From Mycoplana rhizolycopersici (GTDB lineage: Bacteria; Pseudomonadota; Alphaproteobacteria; Rhizobiales; Rhizobiaceae): a DNA stretch of 64,000 bases. Both the position numbers and the translations under genes were made by a program. The notes beneath the pieces were generated by a model. That model made no database searches and was not told where the DNA came from. It was given only the letters and a program-made list of their open reading frames with translations. How positions within the stretch are numbered: the stretch's first letter is position 1; every line of letters starts with the position of its first letter. Below, piece by piece: positions 45,085 through 54,764 of the stretch. Where the stretch lies: positions 1 through 64,000 of the forward strand of contig NZ_JABXYK010000018.1 in NCBI RefSeq assembly GCF_013378445.1. The letters are read 5' to 3'.

Positions 45085-45884
45085 CGGCGCACCTCCGAAC
45101 GCTTCACGCGGCTTTCAATGGCTGAAAAAGCCAGTGACGACAGGAAAGCAAGAACGAGGAACAGCGCGCAGGCAATGCCGTAGAACAGGAAGGCCTCCTT
45201 GGTGACGCGCGCGGCGATACCGGTCTGCCGCAGGATGTCGGAGAGGCCGACGACGGAGACGAGTGCCGTATCTTTCAGGAGCGCCATCCACAGATTGCCG
45301 AGGCCGGGAAGAGCGATGCGGACGAGTTGCGGCAGGATGACGAGGCGCATCGTGCGGCCATGATGCAGGCCGAGCGCGTAGCCGGCCTCGTATTGGCCGC
45401 GCGGTATCGCCTTGAAGGCGGACAGCAGCACTTCCGAGCAATAGGCGGAAAAGACGACGCCCAGCGCGATCATGCCGGCGAAGAAGGCATTGATTTCGAT
45501 CGCGCCCTGATATCCCAGCGCGGACAGCAGGTTCTGCACGAGGATCTGAAGGCCGTAGTAGACGATGAACAGCGTCAGGAGTTCCGGCAGGCCGCGAAAG
45601 ATGGTGGTGTAGATGTCGGCAGCCATCCGCAGCGAGCGTTCTTCGGATTGCTTCGCCAGCGCGATGAAGAAACCGATCAGAAGGCCGACCGGCAGCGTGG
45701 CGACGGCAAGGCTGGCGGTGACGAGAAAGCCGACCGCGATCTCATCGCCCCAGCCGGTGTCGCCGCAAGCCAGCAGGGTGCCCTCTGCGAACCAGCGAAA
45801 CACGCCGGCGGGACCGCACAGGGGATCGATGAAACCTAAAAATGCGGAGACCGCCTCCGCTATGGCGGAAAAGAACCCGCTCAT
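45081..45884 (-). CDS. amino acid ABC importer permease (HisQ-like)
   Basis: A 267-residue permease. An N-terminal extension with two Cys (CGPAGVFRWF, CGDTGWG) precedes the polar amino acid permease core: TTIFRGLPELLTLFIVYYGLQ, then the EAA loop EAGYALGLHHGRTMRLVILPQ and WMALLKDTALVSVVGLSDIL. It is the first of two coupled permease genes and pairs with the gene at 44254. Two strong terminators separate it from the binding-protein gene upstream, so permeases are probably made at lower levels than the binding protein. Confidence 0.93.
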   Translation of the reverse strand: MSGFFSAIAEAVSAFLGFIDPLCGPAGVFRWFAEGTLLACGDTGWGDEIAVGFLVTASLAVATLPVGLLIGFFIALAKQSEERSLRMAADIYTTIFRGLPELLTLFIVYYGLQILVQNLLSALGYQGAIEINAFFAGMIALGVVFSAYCSEVLLSAFKAIPRGQYEAGYALGLHHGRTMRLVILPQLVRIALPGLGNLWMALLKDTALVSVVGLSDILRQTGIAARVTKEAFLFYGIACALFLVLAFLSSLAFSAIESRVKRSEVRR

Positions 45885-45963
45885 GCCAAAAGAACCCCCA
45901 CGGCGCTTTGCGCTCGTCGTTAAGGCGCTTGTGAACGCCTTTCATTTCAGGCTGTTCTCAAAC

Positions 45964-45993
45964 AAAAAAGACGGGAGGGCAAGCCCTCCCGTC
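45964..45993 (-). terminator. strong terminator between binding-protein and permease genes
   Basis: GACGGGAGGGC-AA-GCCCTCCCGTC (45970-45993) is an 11-base perfect inverted repeat with an A run at 45964-45969. On the minus strand this is a hairpin followed by six T. Confidence 0.85.
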
Positions 45994-46025
45994 CACAGAA
46001 TGCGCTATAGGCCCTTACCGGGCCA

Positions 46026-46046
46026 CAAAAACCCGGCATGGCCGGG
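46026..46046 (-). terminator. first terminator after the binding-protein gene
   Basis: CCCGGC-ATG-GCCGGG (46032-46046) preceded by AAAAA on the plus strand gives a minus-strand hairpin followed by TTTTTG, nine bases after the stop of the gene at 46055. Confidence 0.8.
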
Positions 46047-46054
46047 CGGCCAGA

Positions 46055-46837
46055 TCACTCGCCGTAGACGTCGAAGGGGAAGTACTTGGCGTTGATTTCC
46101 TGGTACTTGCCGCTGGCGCGGATCCCGGCGATCGCCTTGGTGAACTTGTCGGCAAGATCGGTCTCGCCCTTGCGCACGGCAATGCCGGCGCCGTCGCCGT
46201 TGATGACCGGATCGACCGGCAGCGTGCCGAGCAGCTTGCAGCATGCGCCGTCATCGCTCTTCAGCCATTCGGAAAGCACGACCACGTCGTCGATGACGGC
46301 GTCGATGCGGCCGTTCGCGATGTCGAGCTTGTACTCGTCGGCCGTCGGATAGAGCTTGAGCTCTGCACCCTTCATGTGCGCTTCGGCATAGTTGGAATGG
46401 GTGGTCGAGGACTGCGCGCCGAGCATCTTTCCGGCAAGCGCTTCCGGGGTCGCGGCGGTGATGTCGGAGTCCTTCGGGACCACGATCGCCGGCGGCGTGT
46501 TATAGTACTTAGCGGAGAAGTCGACCTTCTGCTTGCGCTCTTCGGTGATCGACATCGAAGCGATGATGGCGTCGAATTTCTTGGCTTCGAGGGCCGGAAT
46601 GATGCCGTCCCAGTCCTGGGTGACGAAGGTGCACTCGGCCTTCATCTCTTCGCAAAGCGCCTTGGCAATGTCGATGTCGAAGCCGGTCAGCGTGCCGTCC
46701 GCTTCAAGATTATTGAAGGGCGGGTAGGCGCCTTCGGTTCCGATGATGATCTTTTCACCATCGGCCATCGCAGCCCCTGCCATCAGCGTGAAGACGGCGG
46801 CCGACGCGGCCATGGTGAGACGTTTTGAAATGCGCAT
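46055..46837 (-). CDS. periplasmic basic amino acid-binding protein
   Basis: A 260-residue solute-binding protein of ABC import. The signal peptide is residues 1-25 (ending AAMA). The mature protein has the family 3 signature GAYPPFNNLEADGTLTGFDIDIAKAL, with DWDGIIPALEAKKFDAIIASMSITEERKQKVDFS. This block and the single disulfide (CEEMKAEC) resemble lysine/arginine/ornithine- and octopine-type binding proteins, so arginine-like ligands are the best guess. It is the promoter-proximal gene of the import cluster. Confidence 0.93.
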   Translation of the reverse strand: MRISKRLTMAASAAVFTLMAGAAMADGEKIIIGTEGAYPPFNNLEADGTLTGFDIDIAKALCEEMKAECTFVTQDWDGIIPALEAKKFDAIIASMSITEERKQKVDFSAKYYNTPPAIVVPKDSDITAATPEALAGKMLGAQSSTTHSNYAEAHMKGAELKLYPTADEYKLDIANGRIDAVIDDVVVLSEWLKSDDGACCKLLGTLPVDPVINGDGAGIAVRKGETDLADKFTKAIAGIRASGKYQEINAKYFPFDVYGE

Positions 46838-47194
46838 TTCGATCCTCTCTTTTTTGATCCGGCGGGTTTGTTTTCATTTTCGCCGGTATGCGTACGGACG
46901 CCGGTGTGGTCCGATTGGGCAGATAATCGACTGCTTATTGAGCAAAAATCAACGGCTAATCGTATGACAAATGAAGCGCCGTCGCAGCCTTGTGGATTTC
47001 GGAACCGTTGGACGCGAGCGACGTTCATTCCGGGCCTGCATGAATGTGGAGGCAACGCAACGTTCATCGGCAGTTCAGCCGGTGTGGATAGGCTCGACAT
47101 GACGAATCGGATCCTGCGGTTGAAACACAAAATCGCCCGGAATCACTGACTCACCGCTCGCCACGATGGGATCATCGGAGACAAGGAAGACATT
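46838..47194. other. divergent intergenic region
   Basis: About 355 bases between the leftward binding-protein gene and the rightward OmpA-like gene. It is less GC-rich than its surroundings (for example 46920-46975) and must hold both promoters. I could not identify specific operator or riboswitch structure. Confidence 0.4.
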
Positions 47195-49366
47195 ATGGGT
47201 AATCGAACGAAACTGCTTGCTACGGTCGCACTGCCGATTGCGTCGATGCTGTTGCAGCCTGCCTATGCGGCTCCGTATCGCGCCATGCAGACGGTTGGAA
47301 ACGAGCAGGGGGTGATTCTCGTCCAGTCGAATGACGGCGATCTTTCCGAAGAGGAGCAGCGCAAGCTGCGCCGCCAGCAGCGTCAGCAACAGGAACAGCA
47401 GGGCGGTCAGCAGCAGGAGCGCAAGAAGAACCGCGAGCAGGCGCAGGACGGCGAACAGAAGTCCGACCGCGAGAAGGCCCGCGAGGAGCGCCGCAAGCAG
47501 CGTGAAGCCCAACAGGGCGGCGGCAACGAAGAGCAGGGCAAGCCCAACCGCGAGCGCAAGCAGGCCGGACAGCAGGGCGACGGCCAGAACCGGCCGGCGC
47601 AGAAGGAGCAGCAGTCCGATCGCGAGAAGGCGCGCGAAGAGCGTCGAAAGCAGCGCGAGGCCCAGCAGGGCGGCAACGAAGAGCAGGGCAAGCCCAACCG
47701 CGAGCGCAAGCCGGCCGAACAGCAGGGCGACGGCCAGAACCGGCCGGCGCAGAAGGAGCAGCAGTCCGATCGCGAGAAGGCGCGGGAAGAGCGCCGCAAG
47801 CAGCGCGAAGCCCAGCAGGGCGGTGCCAACGAAGAGCAGGGCAAGCCCAACCGCGATCGCAACCAGGCTGAGCAGCAGGGCGACGGCCAGAACCGGCCGG
47901 CGCAGAAGGAACAGCAGTCCGATCGCGAGAAGGCGCGCGAAGAGCGTCGCAAGCAGCGCGAAGCCCAGCAGGGCGGCAACGAAGAGCAGGGCCGGCCCAA
48001 CCGTGATCGCAACCAGGCCGAGCAGCAGGGCGACCGGAAGGATGCCGGCCAGAATCGCGGTGCGCAGGACCGAAACCAGGCCGATCGCGAGCAGTCGGAC
48101 CGTGAAAAGGCGCGCGAGGAGCGCCGCAAGAAGGCCGAGGCGGACCGCGATCGCCGCACGTCGGAAGACAACCGCGAGCGCCCGCGCCGCGAACGTGATC
48201 CCGAACGCGAGCGCATTGCCCGCGACCCGTCGCGCACGACCGAGACGATCGACCTTCCCGTCGTGGGCGGCGCGGCCGTTCTCGACAGCGACAAGGACGC
48301 CGACCGCCGCGCCGGATCGCGCGAGTCCCGAGAGGAAAGCCGCAGGAAGCGCCAGGAAGAGCGCCGCAATGTCAACGTGCGCGTGCCCCGATCCGATGCC
48401 GACGCCCAGGTCGACCGAGACGGCAACCGCCGCAGCTACGAGCGTCGGGAAGCGATCGACCGCGAGCGTGGCGAGCGGCGCGACCGCAGGCCGAACTATC
48501 GCGATCCGGACAACGTGCGCATCGGCCGGCGCGAGGACAATCGCGTCATCTACAACATCGACAACCGCACCTTCGTGCGCCACTACGACAGCGACCGCCT
48601 GTCGCGCCGGGGGGGCGACACCTATTACGAGACCCTGCGCGGCGGACGCGTCCGCGAGACGATCGAGCGTCCCGGTGGCGTCCGGGTGGTAACGATCCGC
48701 AACGAGTACGGCACCGTCATCCAGCGCTCGCGCTTCGTCGGCGATCGCGAATATGTGCTCTACTACGTGCCGGAGGTCGACTATGTGGATGACCGCCCGT
48801 TCTACGATCCCGGTCTCGACCTGCCGCCGATGCGGCTTGGAATTCCGGTCGATGAGTACATCATCGACACGTCGTCCGACTATGACCGTGACTACCGCGC
48901 GTTCCTCGATCTGCCGCCGGTGGAACCGGTTGAACGCGTCTACACGCTGGACGAAGTGAAGTATTCGGCGCGTATCCGCGACAAGGTCCGCCGCATCGAT
49001 CTCGACACGATCACGTTTGCGACCGGAAGCGCCGACATATCGATGGAGCAGGCCTCGACGCTGCGCCGCGTCGCCGATGCGATCAACGACCTGCTTGATC
49101 AGGATCCAAGCGAGACCTTCCTGATCGAAGGTCACACCGACGCGGTCGGCTCGGACGAATCGAACCTGATCCTTTCCGACGAGCGGGCGGAATCGGTGGC
49201 AAACGTTCTGACCGACGTCTACGACATTCCGCCGGAGAACCTGTCGACGCAGGGTTATGGCGAGCGCTATCTGAAGGTGACGACGGACGGGCCGGAACAG
49301 CTCAATCGCCGCGTCACCATCCGCCGGGTTACCCCGCTGGTGAAGCCGGTCGCATCAGCCGAATAG
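47195..49366 (+). CDS. OmpA-family protein with long charged Arg/Gln/Glu repeats
   Basis: A 723-residue secreted protein. The signal peptide is residues 1-25 (ending AYAA). Residues about 50-300 consist of 50-51-residue tandem repeats rich in Gln, Glu, Arg, Asp and Gly (core SDREKAREERRKQREAQQGG), so it is highly hydrophilic and probably disordered or coiled. Residues 300-460 stay Arg/Asp-rich. The middle (460-590) has Tyr/Asp-rich beta-type sequence (VIYNIDNRTFVRHYD, REYVLYYVPEVDYVDD). The C-terminal 110 residues are an OmpA peptidoglycan-binding domain: ITFATGSADIS, FLIEGHTDAVGSDESN and LSDERAESV. It probably links the outer layers of the cell to peptidoglycan. An AAGGAAG site supports ATG 47195. 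Confidence 0.9.
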   Translation: MGNRTKLLATVALPIASMLLQPAYAAPYRAMQTVGNEQGVILVQSNDGDLSEEEQRKLRRQQRQQQEQQGGQQQERKKNREQAQDGEQKSDREKAREERRKQREAQQGGGNEEQGKPNRERKQAGQQGDGQNRPAQKEQQSDREKAREERRKQREAQQGGNEEQGKPNRERKPAEQQGDGQNRPAQKEQQSDREKAREERRKQREAQQGGANEEQGKPNRDRNQAEQQGDGQNRPAQKEQQSDREKAREERRKQREAQQGGNEEQGRPNRDRNQAEQQGDRKDAGQNRGAQDRNQADREQSDREKAREERRKKAEADRDRRTSEDNRERPRRERDPERERIARDPSRTTETIDLPVVGGAAVLDSDKDADRRAGSRESREESRRKRQEERRNVNVRVPRSDADAQVDRDGNRRSYERREAIDRERGERRDRRPNYRDPDNVRIGRREDNRVIYNIDNRTFVRHYDSDRLSRRGGDTYYETLRGGRVRETIERPGGVRVVTIRNEYGTVIQRSRFVGDREYVLYYVPEVDYVDDRPFYDPGLDLPPMRLGIPVDEYIIDTSSDYDRDYRAFLDLPPVEPVERVYTLDEVKYSARIRDKVRRIDLDTITFATGSADISMEQASTLRRVADAINDLLDQDPSETFLIEGHTDAVGSDESNLILSDERAESVANVLTDVYDIPPENLSTQGYGERYLKVTTDGPEQLNRRVTIRRVTPLVKPVASAE
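47461..48083 (+). repeat. in-gene tandem repeats of about 150 bases
   Basis: Copies start at 47461, 47614, 47764 and 47917 (spacings 153, 150 and 153), with a degenerate further copy to about 48083. All are in frame and differ mainly by three-base indels (GGGN, GGN, GGAN in the protein) and small substitutions, as expected from slippage and gene conversion. Confidence 0.85.
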
Positions 49367-49390
49367 GCATGGCACCACGAAATGACCTCG

Positions 49391-49416
49391 CGGCCGCCGG
49401 AGCGATCCGGCGGCCG
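49391..49416. terminator. probable bidirectional terminator
   Basis: CGGCCGCCGGA-GCGA-TCCGGCGGCCG is an 11-base perfect stem between the convergent OmpA-like gene and mobB. The T tract is poor on both sides, but stem strength and position favour a transcription end. Confidence 0.5.
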
Positions 49417-49418
49417 TT

Positions 49419-49952
49419 CTATGTCCGGCTTTTGGCCGCATCCAGCCCCACGGTGCGAATGACGAAGTCAGCGATCGCGTCCGTATCGTCGAGATCGAAG
49501 ACGGGCAGAGCGCTGTCTTCGACGCGATGGTCGGCGGCGATCGCCACAATGTGGGGATCTTGCGGCGCCAGCGGCGTCCGGTTGGCAGCCTCCAGCCGCC
49601 GCGCCTCGATCTTGGGGATCGGCTCGCGCTTGTAGCCCTCGATCAGCACCAGGTCGCAGGGAGCGATCCGGGCGAGGATATCCTCGAAGCTCGGTTCAGG
49701 CTCGCCACGCAACTCGTGCATGATGGCAAAGCGGGTGCCGGATACGATGGTCACTTCATGCGCGCCCGCCTGGCGGTGGCGGTAGCTGTCGGCGCCGACC
49801 TTGTCGATATCGAAGTCGTGATGCGCATGCTTGATGGTCGACACACGGTAGCCGCGCGAGACGAGCGTCTCGACAAGGCGCACGGCAAGCCCTGTCTTGC
49901 CGGAGTTCTTCCAGCCCGCGATGCCGAAAATCCGGGGACGTGTTGCCGTCAT
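49419..49952 (-). CDS. mobB: molybdopterin-guanine dinucleotide biosynthesis adaptor MobB
   Basis: A 177-residue P-loop protein that binds GTP and assists MobA in attaching GMP to molybdopterin. Walker A is GWKNSGKT (residues 13-20). Further family blocks are RGYRVSTIKHAHHDFDIDKVGADSYRHRQAGA and LVLIEGYKREPIPKIE (Walker B-like). The ATG at 49952 overlaps the mobA stop (ATGA). It is the second gene of a coupled mobA-mobB pair; moaA, an earlier step in the cofactor pathway, is 3.6 kb away. Confidence 0.95.
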   Translation of the reverse strand: MTATRPRIFGIAGWKNSGKTGLAVRLVETLVSRGYRVSTIKHAHHDFDIDKVGADSYRHRQAGAHEVTIVSGTRFAIMHELRGEPEPSFEDILARIAPCDLVLIEGYKREPIPKIEARRLEAANRTPLAPQDPHIVAIAADHRVEDSALPVFDLDDTDAIADFVIRTVGLDAAKSRT

Positions 49953-50605
49953 GGGTCGAGTGCTCCCAGCCAGTGCTGCGCGGCGACCAGATCGGCCGGC
50001 GTGTTGACGTTGAAGAACGGATCGAGCCGGCCAAGCCCGGTCTCGTGGTCGGCAAAATGCACCTCGGTAGCCCCATGGCGGGCGAGCCAGTCGCGCAGCC
50101 GGAGGCTGCGCCCACTGCTCAGCCAGTGTTCCAGGTCGTCGGCAAGCGCAAGCGGCCAGAGCCCAAAGACCGGATGCAGGCCGCCGCTGGAGGCGGCGAC
50201 GGCGATGCGGTCGGGGCGGTCGATTGCACCGGCAAGCCTGGCGACGAGATCGGTCGGAAAGAACGGGCTGTCGATCGCAACGGTCACCACATGCGAAGAG
50301 GACCATGAGGCGACGCCGGCATAACGGAGCGATGCCAGGATGCCGGCGAGCGGCCCGCTGCGGCTGTCGTCCAGATCGCTGAACACGGAGAAGCCGAGCG
50401 CCTCCAGTTCAGGCGGCCGGTCGTTGGCGTTGATCGCGACGGCGGTAACCTGTGGCGTCAGCCGGCGGGTGGCGCGAAGGACAAGCGATTCGGGTCCGAA
50501 CGGCAGGAGCGCCTTGTTGCGCCCCATGCGGCTGGAGCGGCCTCCCGCAAGCACGACACCGGGAAATGCCGTGCCGCTGTCTGCCGAACTCTGTAATGCC
50601 TTCAT
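49949..50605 (-). CDS. mobA: molybdenum cofactor guanylyltransferase
   Basis: A 218-residue nucleotidyltransferase that adds GMP from GTP to molybdopterin to give the bis-MGD cofactor precursor of DMSO reductase-type enzymes. The signature is VVLAGGRSSRMGRNKALL (residues 17-34), followed by DDSRSGPLAGILASL, AIDSPFFPTDLV and FFNVNTPADL. It is the first gene of the mobAB unit, and translational coupling to mobB keeps the partners balanced. Confidence 0.95.
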   Translation of the reverse strand: MKALQSSADSGTAFPGVVLAGGRSSRMGRNKALLPFGPESLVLRATRRLTPQVTAVAINANDRPPELEALGFSVFSDLDDSRSGPLAGILASLRYAGVASWSSSHVVTVAIDSPFFPTDLVARLAGAIDRPDRIAVAASSGGLHPVFGLWPLALADDLEHWLSSGRSLRLRDWLARHGATEVHFADHETGLGRLDPFFNVNTPADLVAAQHWLGALDP

Positions 50606-50971
50606 TCCTCAAATGCCTCGGGCCATCCATATGAGTCTGCGACAGAAGTTATAGCAAGTCTTGTCTCTTTCCGCTGTCTATGCAGGCCGCCGCGGCGATC
50701 GGGGACCGATCCGCGGGGGCTGCTGCAGATGGGAAGATGCTGCAATGCACGCTTCGCATTTCGTTAATGTTCGCGTCCTATCGTTACGTCACCCGAAAGA
50801 CCTTCGCATGATGCGACGGATGGCCGGTGCGCGCGATTTTTCTCGCAGCGACCGTCGCTTGTTCTTTTCTGCTGTTGCGCCCGAGTTTGCGCCGGCGACC
50901 TATCCGCAGGACCGGCGATCCTGCCATTCACGGGGATGCAATCGGACAGAAGAAAAATATCCGGGGAACCC
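50606..50971. other. intergenic region upstream of mobA and the third chemoreceptor
   Basis: About 365 bases that must hold the promoters of the divergent mobA and chemoreceptor genes. No further gene, repeat or regulatory motif was recognised. Confidence 0.4.
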
Positions 50972-53512
50972 ATGTCCATTATCGATCGCATGCTGCAGCG
51001 CCGCCGCATCGTCACCAAGGTGCTGCTTTTCGTCATTCCGCTGGTGGTCCTCATCGCCGGCATCGGTCTCGTCGGGTTCTTTACCGCCCGGACGCTGAAC
51101 GGACACATGACCGTAACGCGCGAGACCATCAACAGCCTGTCGGACTTCCAGAAGCTCAGGACGGCGCTGCAAGACTTCGTCGACGAGCCTACGGAAGAAA
51201 ATCGCGACGCGCTGAGCGCGCGCGTGGACGATCAGAATGCCGGAATCGGGACCCTCAACGATCTGCTGCCGGAACAGGCCGTGAAGGACAAGATCGCCTC
51301 GGTCGTTGCGCTTGCGCCGAAGATGCGCGAAGAGACCGACCTTCTCTGGTCCATCAAGGTGGAGCAGGACAAGATCACCAACGATCTCGAGTCAGCCCTT
51401 TCCGGGCTGGCCGAACAGGGGCAGTTCGCCGAAAAACAGATCGGCGTGATCCGCAGCGAATCCGACGAGAAGGAAAAGTTCGCCCGCACGCTTCTTTTCG
51501 ATGCGGCCGCATATCAGGGGCTCGCAGAGCGGGTCGGCAAATTCCGCAAGCCCGTTGCGCTTGCCATGAAGGCGGAAGACAAGGTCAAGGCCGCGCAGAC
51601 CTATCTGCCTGCGCTGATCAAGCAGGTCGGCGAATCCGAAAAGATCGCCTCGCCCAAGGCGCTGGGGCAGTTCGCGCTGCTGAAGCGGGAGATCGAAGCG
51701 ATCCAGAAGGTTCTGGCAAGTGCGGACGACGCAGAAGCCAAGAAGCAGGCCTTCACGCCCATACTCTCCAAGCTTTCGAAGTACGATGCCGATTTCGTAA
51801 AGGCGGCCCAGGAGAATTCGGACCTCGCGGCAAAGCGGTTTGTGACCATGGATGCAGAGATTGGCCTGCTCAAGTCGCTGATTTCGATCATGAACGACAC
51901 CTTTACCAATATCGACCGGACGCGACTGCACATCAGCGAGCTTCACCGCAAGCTCGACCAGGAGAGCCGGGATCTGATCCTTGCAGATGTGCAGGCCGTC
52001 GCGGCGAGTGCTGCCCAGCTTTCCGAGCTTGGCGCCCGCAATGCGGCGCTGCGCGATCTTTCCGGGCGCATCGCGCCGCATCTTGCGGCGATCGAGGATG
52101 GGTCACAGGCTCTGATCGATGTCGGCCAGCGCTGGCGCGACGCGCGCAGCCTCGGCCGTTCGCTCGTCGCCGACGCCAGCCAGACATTGGAGGCCTTCGT
52201 CAGCCGCGCCCAGGAGGCAGGCAAGCGCGACAGCCAGCGTTCGGCCGATGTCTCCATCATCGCAATGGTGGCGGGAACGTTGCTTGCGATCATCGGCGGC
52301 CTGATGCTGGTCGAGACCTTGCGCGGCCCGCTGAAGCGGGTGACCGAGGTGATGTCCCGCCTTGCCAGCGGCGATCTCAACGTGCCGATCGAAGGCCGCA
52401 ACCGCGGCGACGAGATCGGCGACATGGTCCGCTCCGTGGCCGTGTTCCGCGATGCCGCAGTCGAGAACGTCCGGCTTGAGCAGGAGGCCGAGGCGCAGCG
52501 GGCGCAGACGGCGCAGGAGCAGGCCCGGCGCGCCGCCGAGCAGGCGCGCATCGAGGCCGAGCAGATGGAAGCGCTCACGGCCCTCTCCAACGTGCTCGGC
52601 AAGCTTGCCGAGGGCGACCTGGAGGAAAGCATGACCGAGACGCTGGCTGCGGAATACGTGACCATGGCCCGCACCTACAACAATGCGGTCGAAGCATTGC
52701 GGGCAACGCTGGCCGATGTCCGGGCGACGACCCTGGAGATCAACGGCGGCGCCGGAAATCTCGCGACTTCCGCCGACGACCTGGCGCGGCGGACGGAGCA
52801 GCAGGCGGCAGCTCTGGAGGAAAGCTCCCGTGCGCTTCGCCAACTGACCGACATTGTCCGCTCGACGGCCGAAAGCGCCCAGCGCACCGCGCTCTCCGTG
52901 GACGAGACGCACGACTATGCGATCCGCTCCAGCGCGGTCGTGACCAAGGCGGTGGAGGCGATGGCGCAGATCAACACATCTTCCGAGAGGATCAGCACGA
53001 TCATCGGTGTCATCGACGAGATCGCCTTCCAGACCAACCTTCTGGCGCTCAATGCGGGCGTGGAAGCCGCGCGCGCCGGCGAGGCGGGGCGGGGATTTGC
53101 CGTGGTCGCCCAGGAAGTGCGTGAACTGGCGCAGCGCTGCGCTGGAGCTGCGCGCGAGATCAAGGGGCTGATTTCGGACAGCTCCGCGCAGGTCCGAAAC
53201 GGCGTGTCGCTCGTGGAAGAGACCGGCAATGCACTGTCGGTCATCAACGAGCACATCTCGACGATCCACCAGCTTGTCGGAAATATCGAGCAGGCGGCGG
53301 CCGCACAGTACGAAGGCCTGAACGAGGTGAATGCCGCAGTGCATCAGGTGGAACTGATTACCCAGCAGAATGCGACCATGGTGGAGGAAAACACGGCCGA
53401 AATTCACGGGCTGCGCCGGCGCGTGGAACTGCTCAACCAGAAGATCGACCGCTTCAAGATGCGCGATTTCGATGGCAGGCGCGAGGGCTATCGGGATCAC
53501 TACGCCGCCTGA
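50972..53512 (+). CDS. chemoreceptor with large helical periplasmic domain
   Basis: An 846-residue methyl-accepting protein. TM1 is about residues 16-38 ([22 protein letters not shown]). The periplasmic part spans about residues 39-425 and is predicted all-helical, much larger than a four-helix bundle, so it may be a bimodular helical sensor. TM2 is about 427-449, followed by HAMP, a Gln/Glu/Ala/Arg-rich coiled coil and the signalling hairpin with tip [20 protein letters not shown]. The ligand is unknown. It starts at ATG 50972 (MSIIDRML); an upstream ATG in frame (50936) lacks a ribosome site. No CheR-binding pentapeptide at the end. Confidence 0.94.
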   Translation: MSIIDRMLQRRRIVTKVLLFVIPLVVLIAGIGLVGFFTARTLNGHMTVTRETINSLSDFQKLRTALQDFVDEPTEENRDALSARVDDQNAGIGTLNDLLPEQAVKDKIASVVALAPKMREETDLLWSIKVEQDKITNDLESALSGLAEQGQFAEKQIGVIRSESDEKEKFARTLLFDAAAYQGLAERVGKFRKPVALAMKAEDKVKAAQTYLPALIKQVGESEKIASPKALGQFALLKREIEAIQKVLASADDAEAKKQAFTPILSKLSKYDADFVKAAQENSDLAAKRFVTMDAEIGLLKSLISIMNDTFTNIDRTRLHISELHRKLDQESRDLILADVQAVAASAAQLSELGARNAALRDLSGRIAPHLAAIEDGSQALIDVGQRWRDARSLGRSLVADASQTLEAFVSRAQEAGKRDSQRSADVSIIAMVAGTLLAIIGGLMLVETLRGPLKRVTEVMSRLASGDLNVPIEGRNRGDEIGDMVRSVAVFRDAAVENVRLEQEAEAQRAQTAQEQARRAAEQARIEAEQMEALTALSNVLGKLAEGDLEESMTETLAAEYVTMARTYNNAVEALRATLADVRATTLEINGGAGNLATSADDLARRTEQQAAALEESSRALRQLTDIVRSTAESAQRTALSVDETHDYAIRSSAVVTKAVEAMAQINTSSERISTIIGVIDEIAFQTNLLALNAGVEAARAGEAGRGFAVVAQEVRELAQRCAGAAREIKGLISDSSAQVRNGVSLVEETGNALSVINEHISTIHQLVGNIEQAAAAQYEGLNEVNAAVHQVELITQQNATMVEENTAEIHGLRRRVELLNQKIDRFKMRDFDGRREGYRDHYAA

Positions 53513-53536
53513 ACCAAGCGGCGTGCAGCAACAGAA

Positions 53537-53564
53537 AGCCCCGGCGAAGTTTCGCGCCGGGGTT
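53537..53564. terminator. bidirectional terminator between chemoreceptor and moaA
   Basis: CCCCGGCG / CGCCGGGG (53539-53546 and 53555-53562) with AAA on the left and TTT on the right, lying between convergent genes. Confidence 0.7.
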
Positions 53565-53576
53565 TCCAGCGAAAGG

Positions 53577-54629
53577 TTAGCCGCCGGTAACGCTCATGTG
53601 GCGCGCGACGGCCGGCCGCCGGTTGCGGTCTATGATGAAGTCGTGACCCTTCGGCTTGCGCGTGATCGCTTCGTCGATCGCCTGCGAAAGGAGCGCATCG
53701 TCCTCGGAGGCACGGAGCGGAAGGCGCAGGTCGGCGGCGTCGTTCTGGCCGAGGCACATGTAGAGCGTGCCCGTGCACGTCAGGCGCACCCGGTTGCAGC
53801 TTTCGCAGAAATTGTGCGTCATCGGCGTGATCAGGCCCAGACGGCCACCGGTTTCAGCCACGCGGACATAGCGCGCCGGCCCGCCGGTGCGATAGTCGAT
53901 GTCGGTCAGGGTAAACTCTTCGCCAAGGCGCTGGCGCATCTCCGACAAAGGCAGGTAATGCTCCGTGCGGTCTTCGTCGATTTCGCCCATCGGCATGGTT
54001 TCGATCAGGGTCAGGTCCATGTCGCGGCCGTGCGCCCAGCGCAGCATTGCCGGGATCTCGCGATCGTTGAAGTCTTTCAGCGCGACGGCGTTGAGTTTGA
54101 CCTTTATGCCGGCTGCCTGCGCCGCATCGATGCCTTCCAGCACCTTCTGAAGGTCGCCCCAGCGGGTGATGGCGCGAAACTTGTCCGGGTCGAGCGTATC
54201 GAGCGAGACATTGATGCGGCGAACGCCGCAATCGGCAAGCTCGGCGGCATGCCTGGAAAGTTGCGATCCGTTCGTCGTAAGCGTGAGTTCGTCGAGGCGG
54301 CCGGCCTCGACATGGCGGCCAAGCTCGCGCACCAGGAACATGATGTTCTTGCGCACCAGCGGCTCGCCACCGGTCAGTCGAAGCTTACGAACCCCCTTGT
54401 GGATGAAGGCGGAACAGAGCCGGTTCAGCTCCTCCAGCGTCAGCAGATCCTTCTTCGGCAGAAACGTCATGTTCTCCGCCATGCAATAGGTACAGCGGAA
54501 GTCGCAGCGATCGGTGACGGAGACGCGCAGATAGGTGACGGCGCGGCCGAACGGATCGACCATCGGCGCGTCCGAGTGTAGAAGCGCCTTCGCCCTGTCC
54601 ATCGTGCCTGCGAAACTGTTCAATTCCAT
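53577..54629 (-). CDS. moaA: GTP 3',8-cyclase
   Basis: A 350-residue radical SAM enzyme for the first step of molybdenum cofactor synthesis: with MoaC it converts GTP into cyclic pyranopterin monophosphate. The SAM-binding 4Fe-4S cluster motif CDFRCTYC is at residues 42-49, and LTGGEPL and [12 protein letters not shown] follow. The second cluster (GTP-binding) is in [12 protein letters not shown]. The C-terminus ends in Gly-Gly (VTGG), which is needed for activity. ATG 54629 was chosen; longer frames to 54668 add non-family sequence. It is divergent from the DUF971 gene. Confidence 0.96.
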   Translation of the reverse strand: MELNSFAGTMDRAKALLHSDAPMVDPFGRAVTYLRVSVTDRCDFRCTYCMAENMTFLPKKDLLTLEELNRLCSAFIHKGVRKLRLTGGEPLVRKNIMFLVRELGRHVEAGRLDELTLTTNGSQLSRHAAELADCGVRRINVSLDTLDPDKFRAITRWGDLQKVLEGIDAAQAAGIKVKLNAVALKDFNDREIPAMLRWAHGRDMDLTLIETMPMGEIDEDRTEHYLPLSEMRQRLGEEFTLTDIDYRTGGPARYVRVAETGGRLGLITPMTHNFCESCNRVRLTCTGTLYMCLGQNDAADLRLPLRASEDDALLSQAIDEAITRKPKGHDFIIDRNRRPAVARHMSVTGG

Positions 54630-54764
54630 GCTCCGTTCTGATCCGCAATGTTGGCCGGTCGCCGTCAACCGTCAAGGCCAATCCATGCATTATCTCACGA
54701 AATTGAACCTTGCCTACGTCCCGTTCGCGTCATACTGCTGCCCGGGCATGCACGGAGAGCGATG

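Noticed and set aside
47075-49135. Long minus-strand frame opposite the OmpA-like gene, with hydrophobic Leu/Ala repeats
   Set aside because: It is the complement of the charged repeat; Leu-rich output follows from Gln/Glu/Arg codons on the plus strand. The OmpA domain and signal peptide settle the coding strand.
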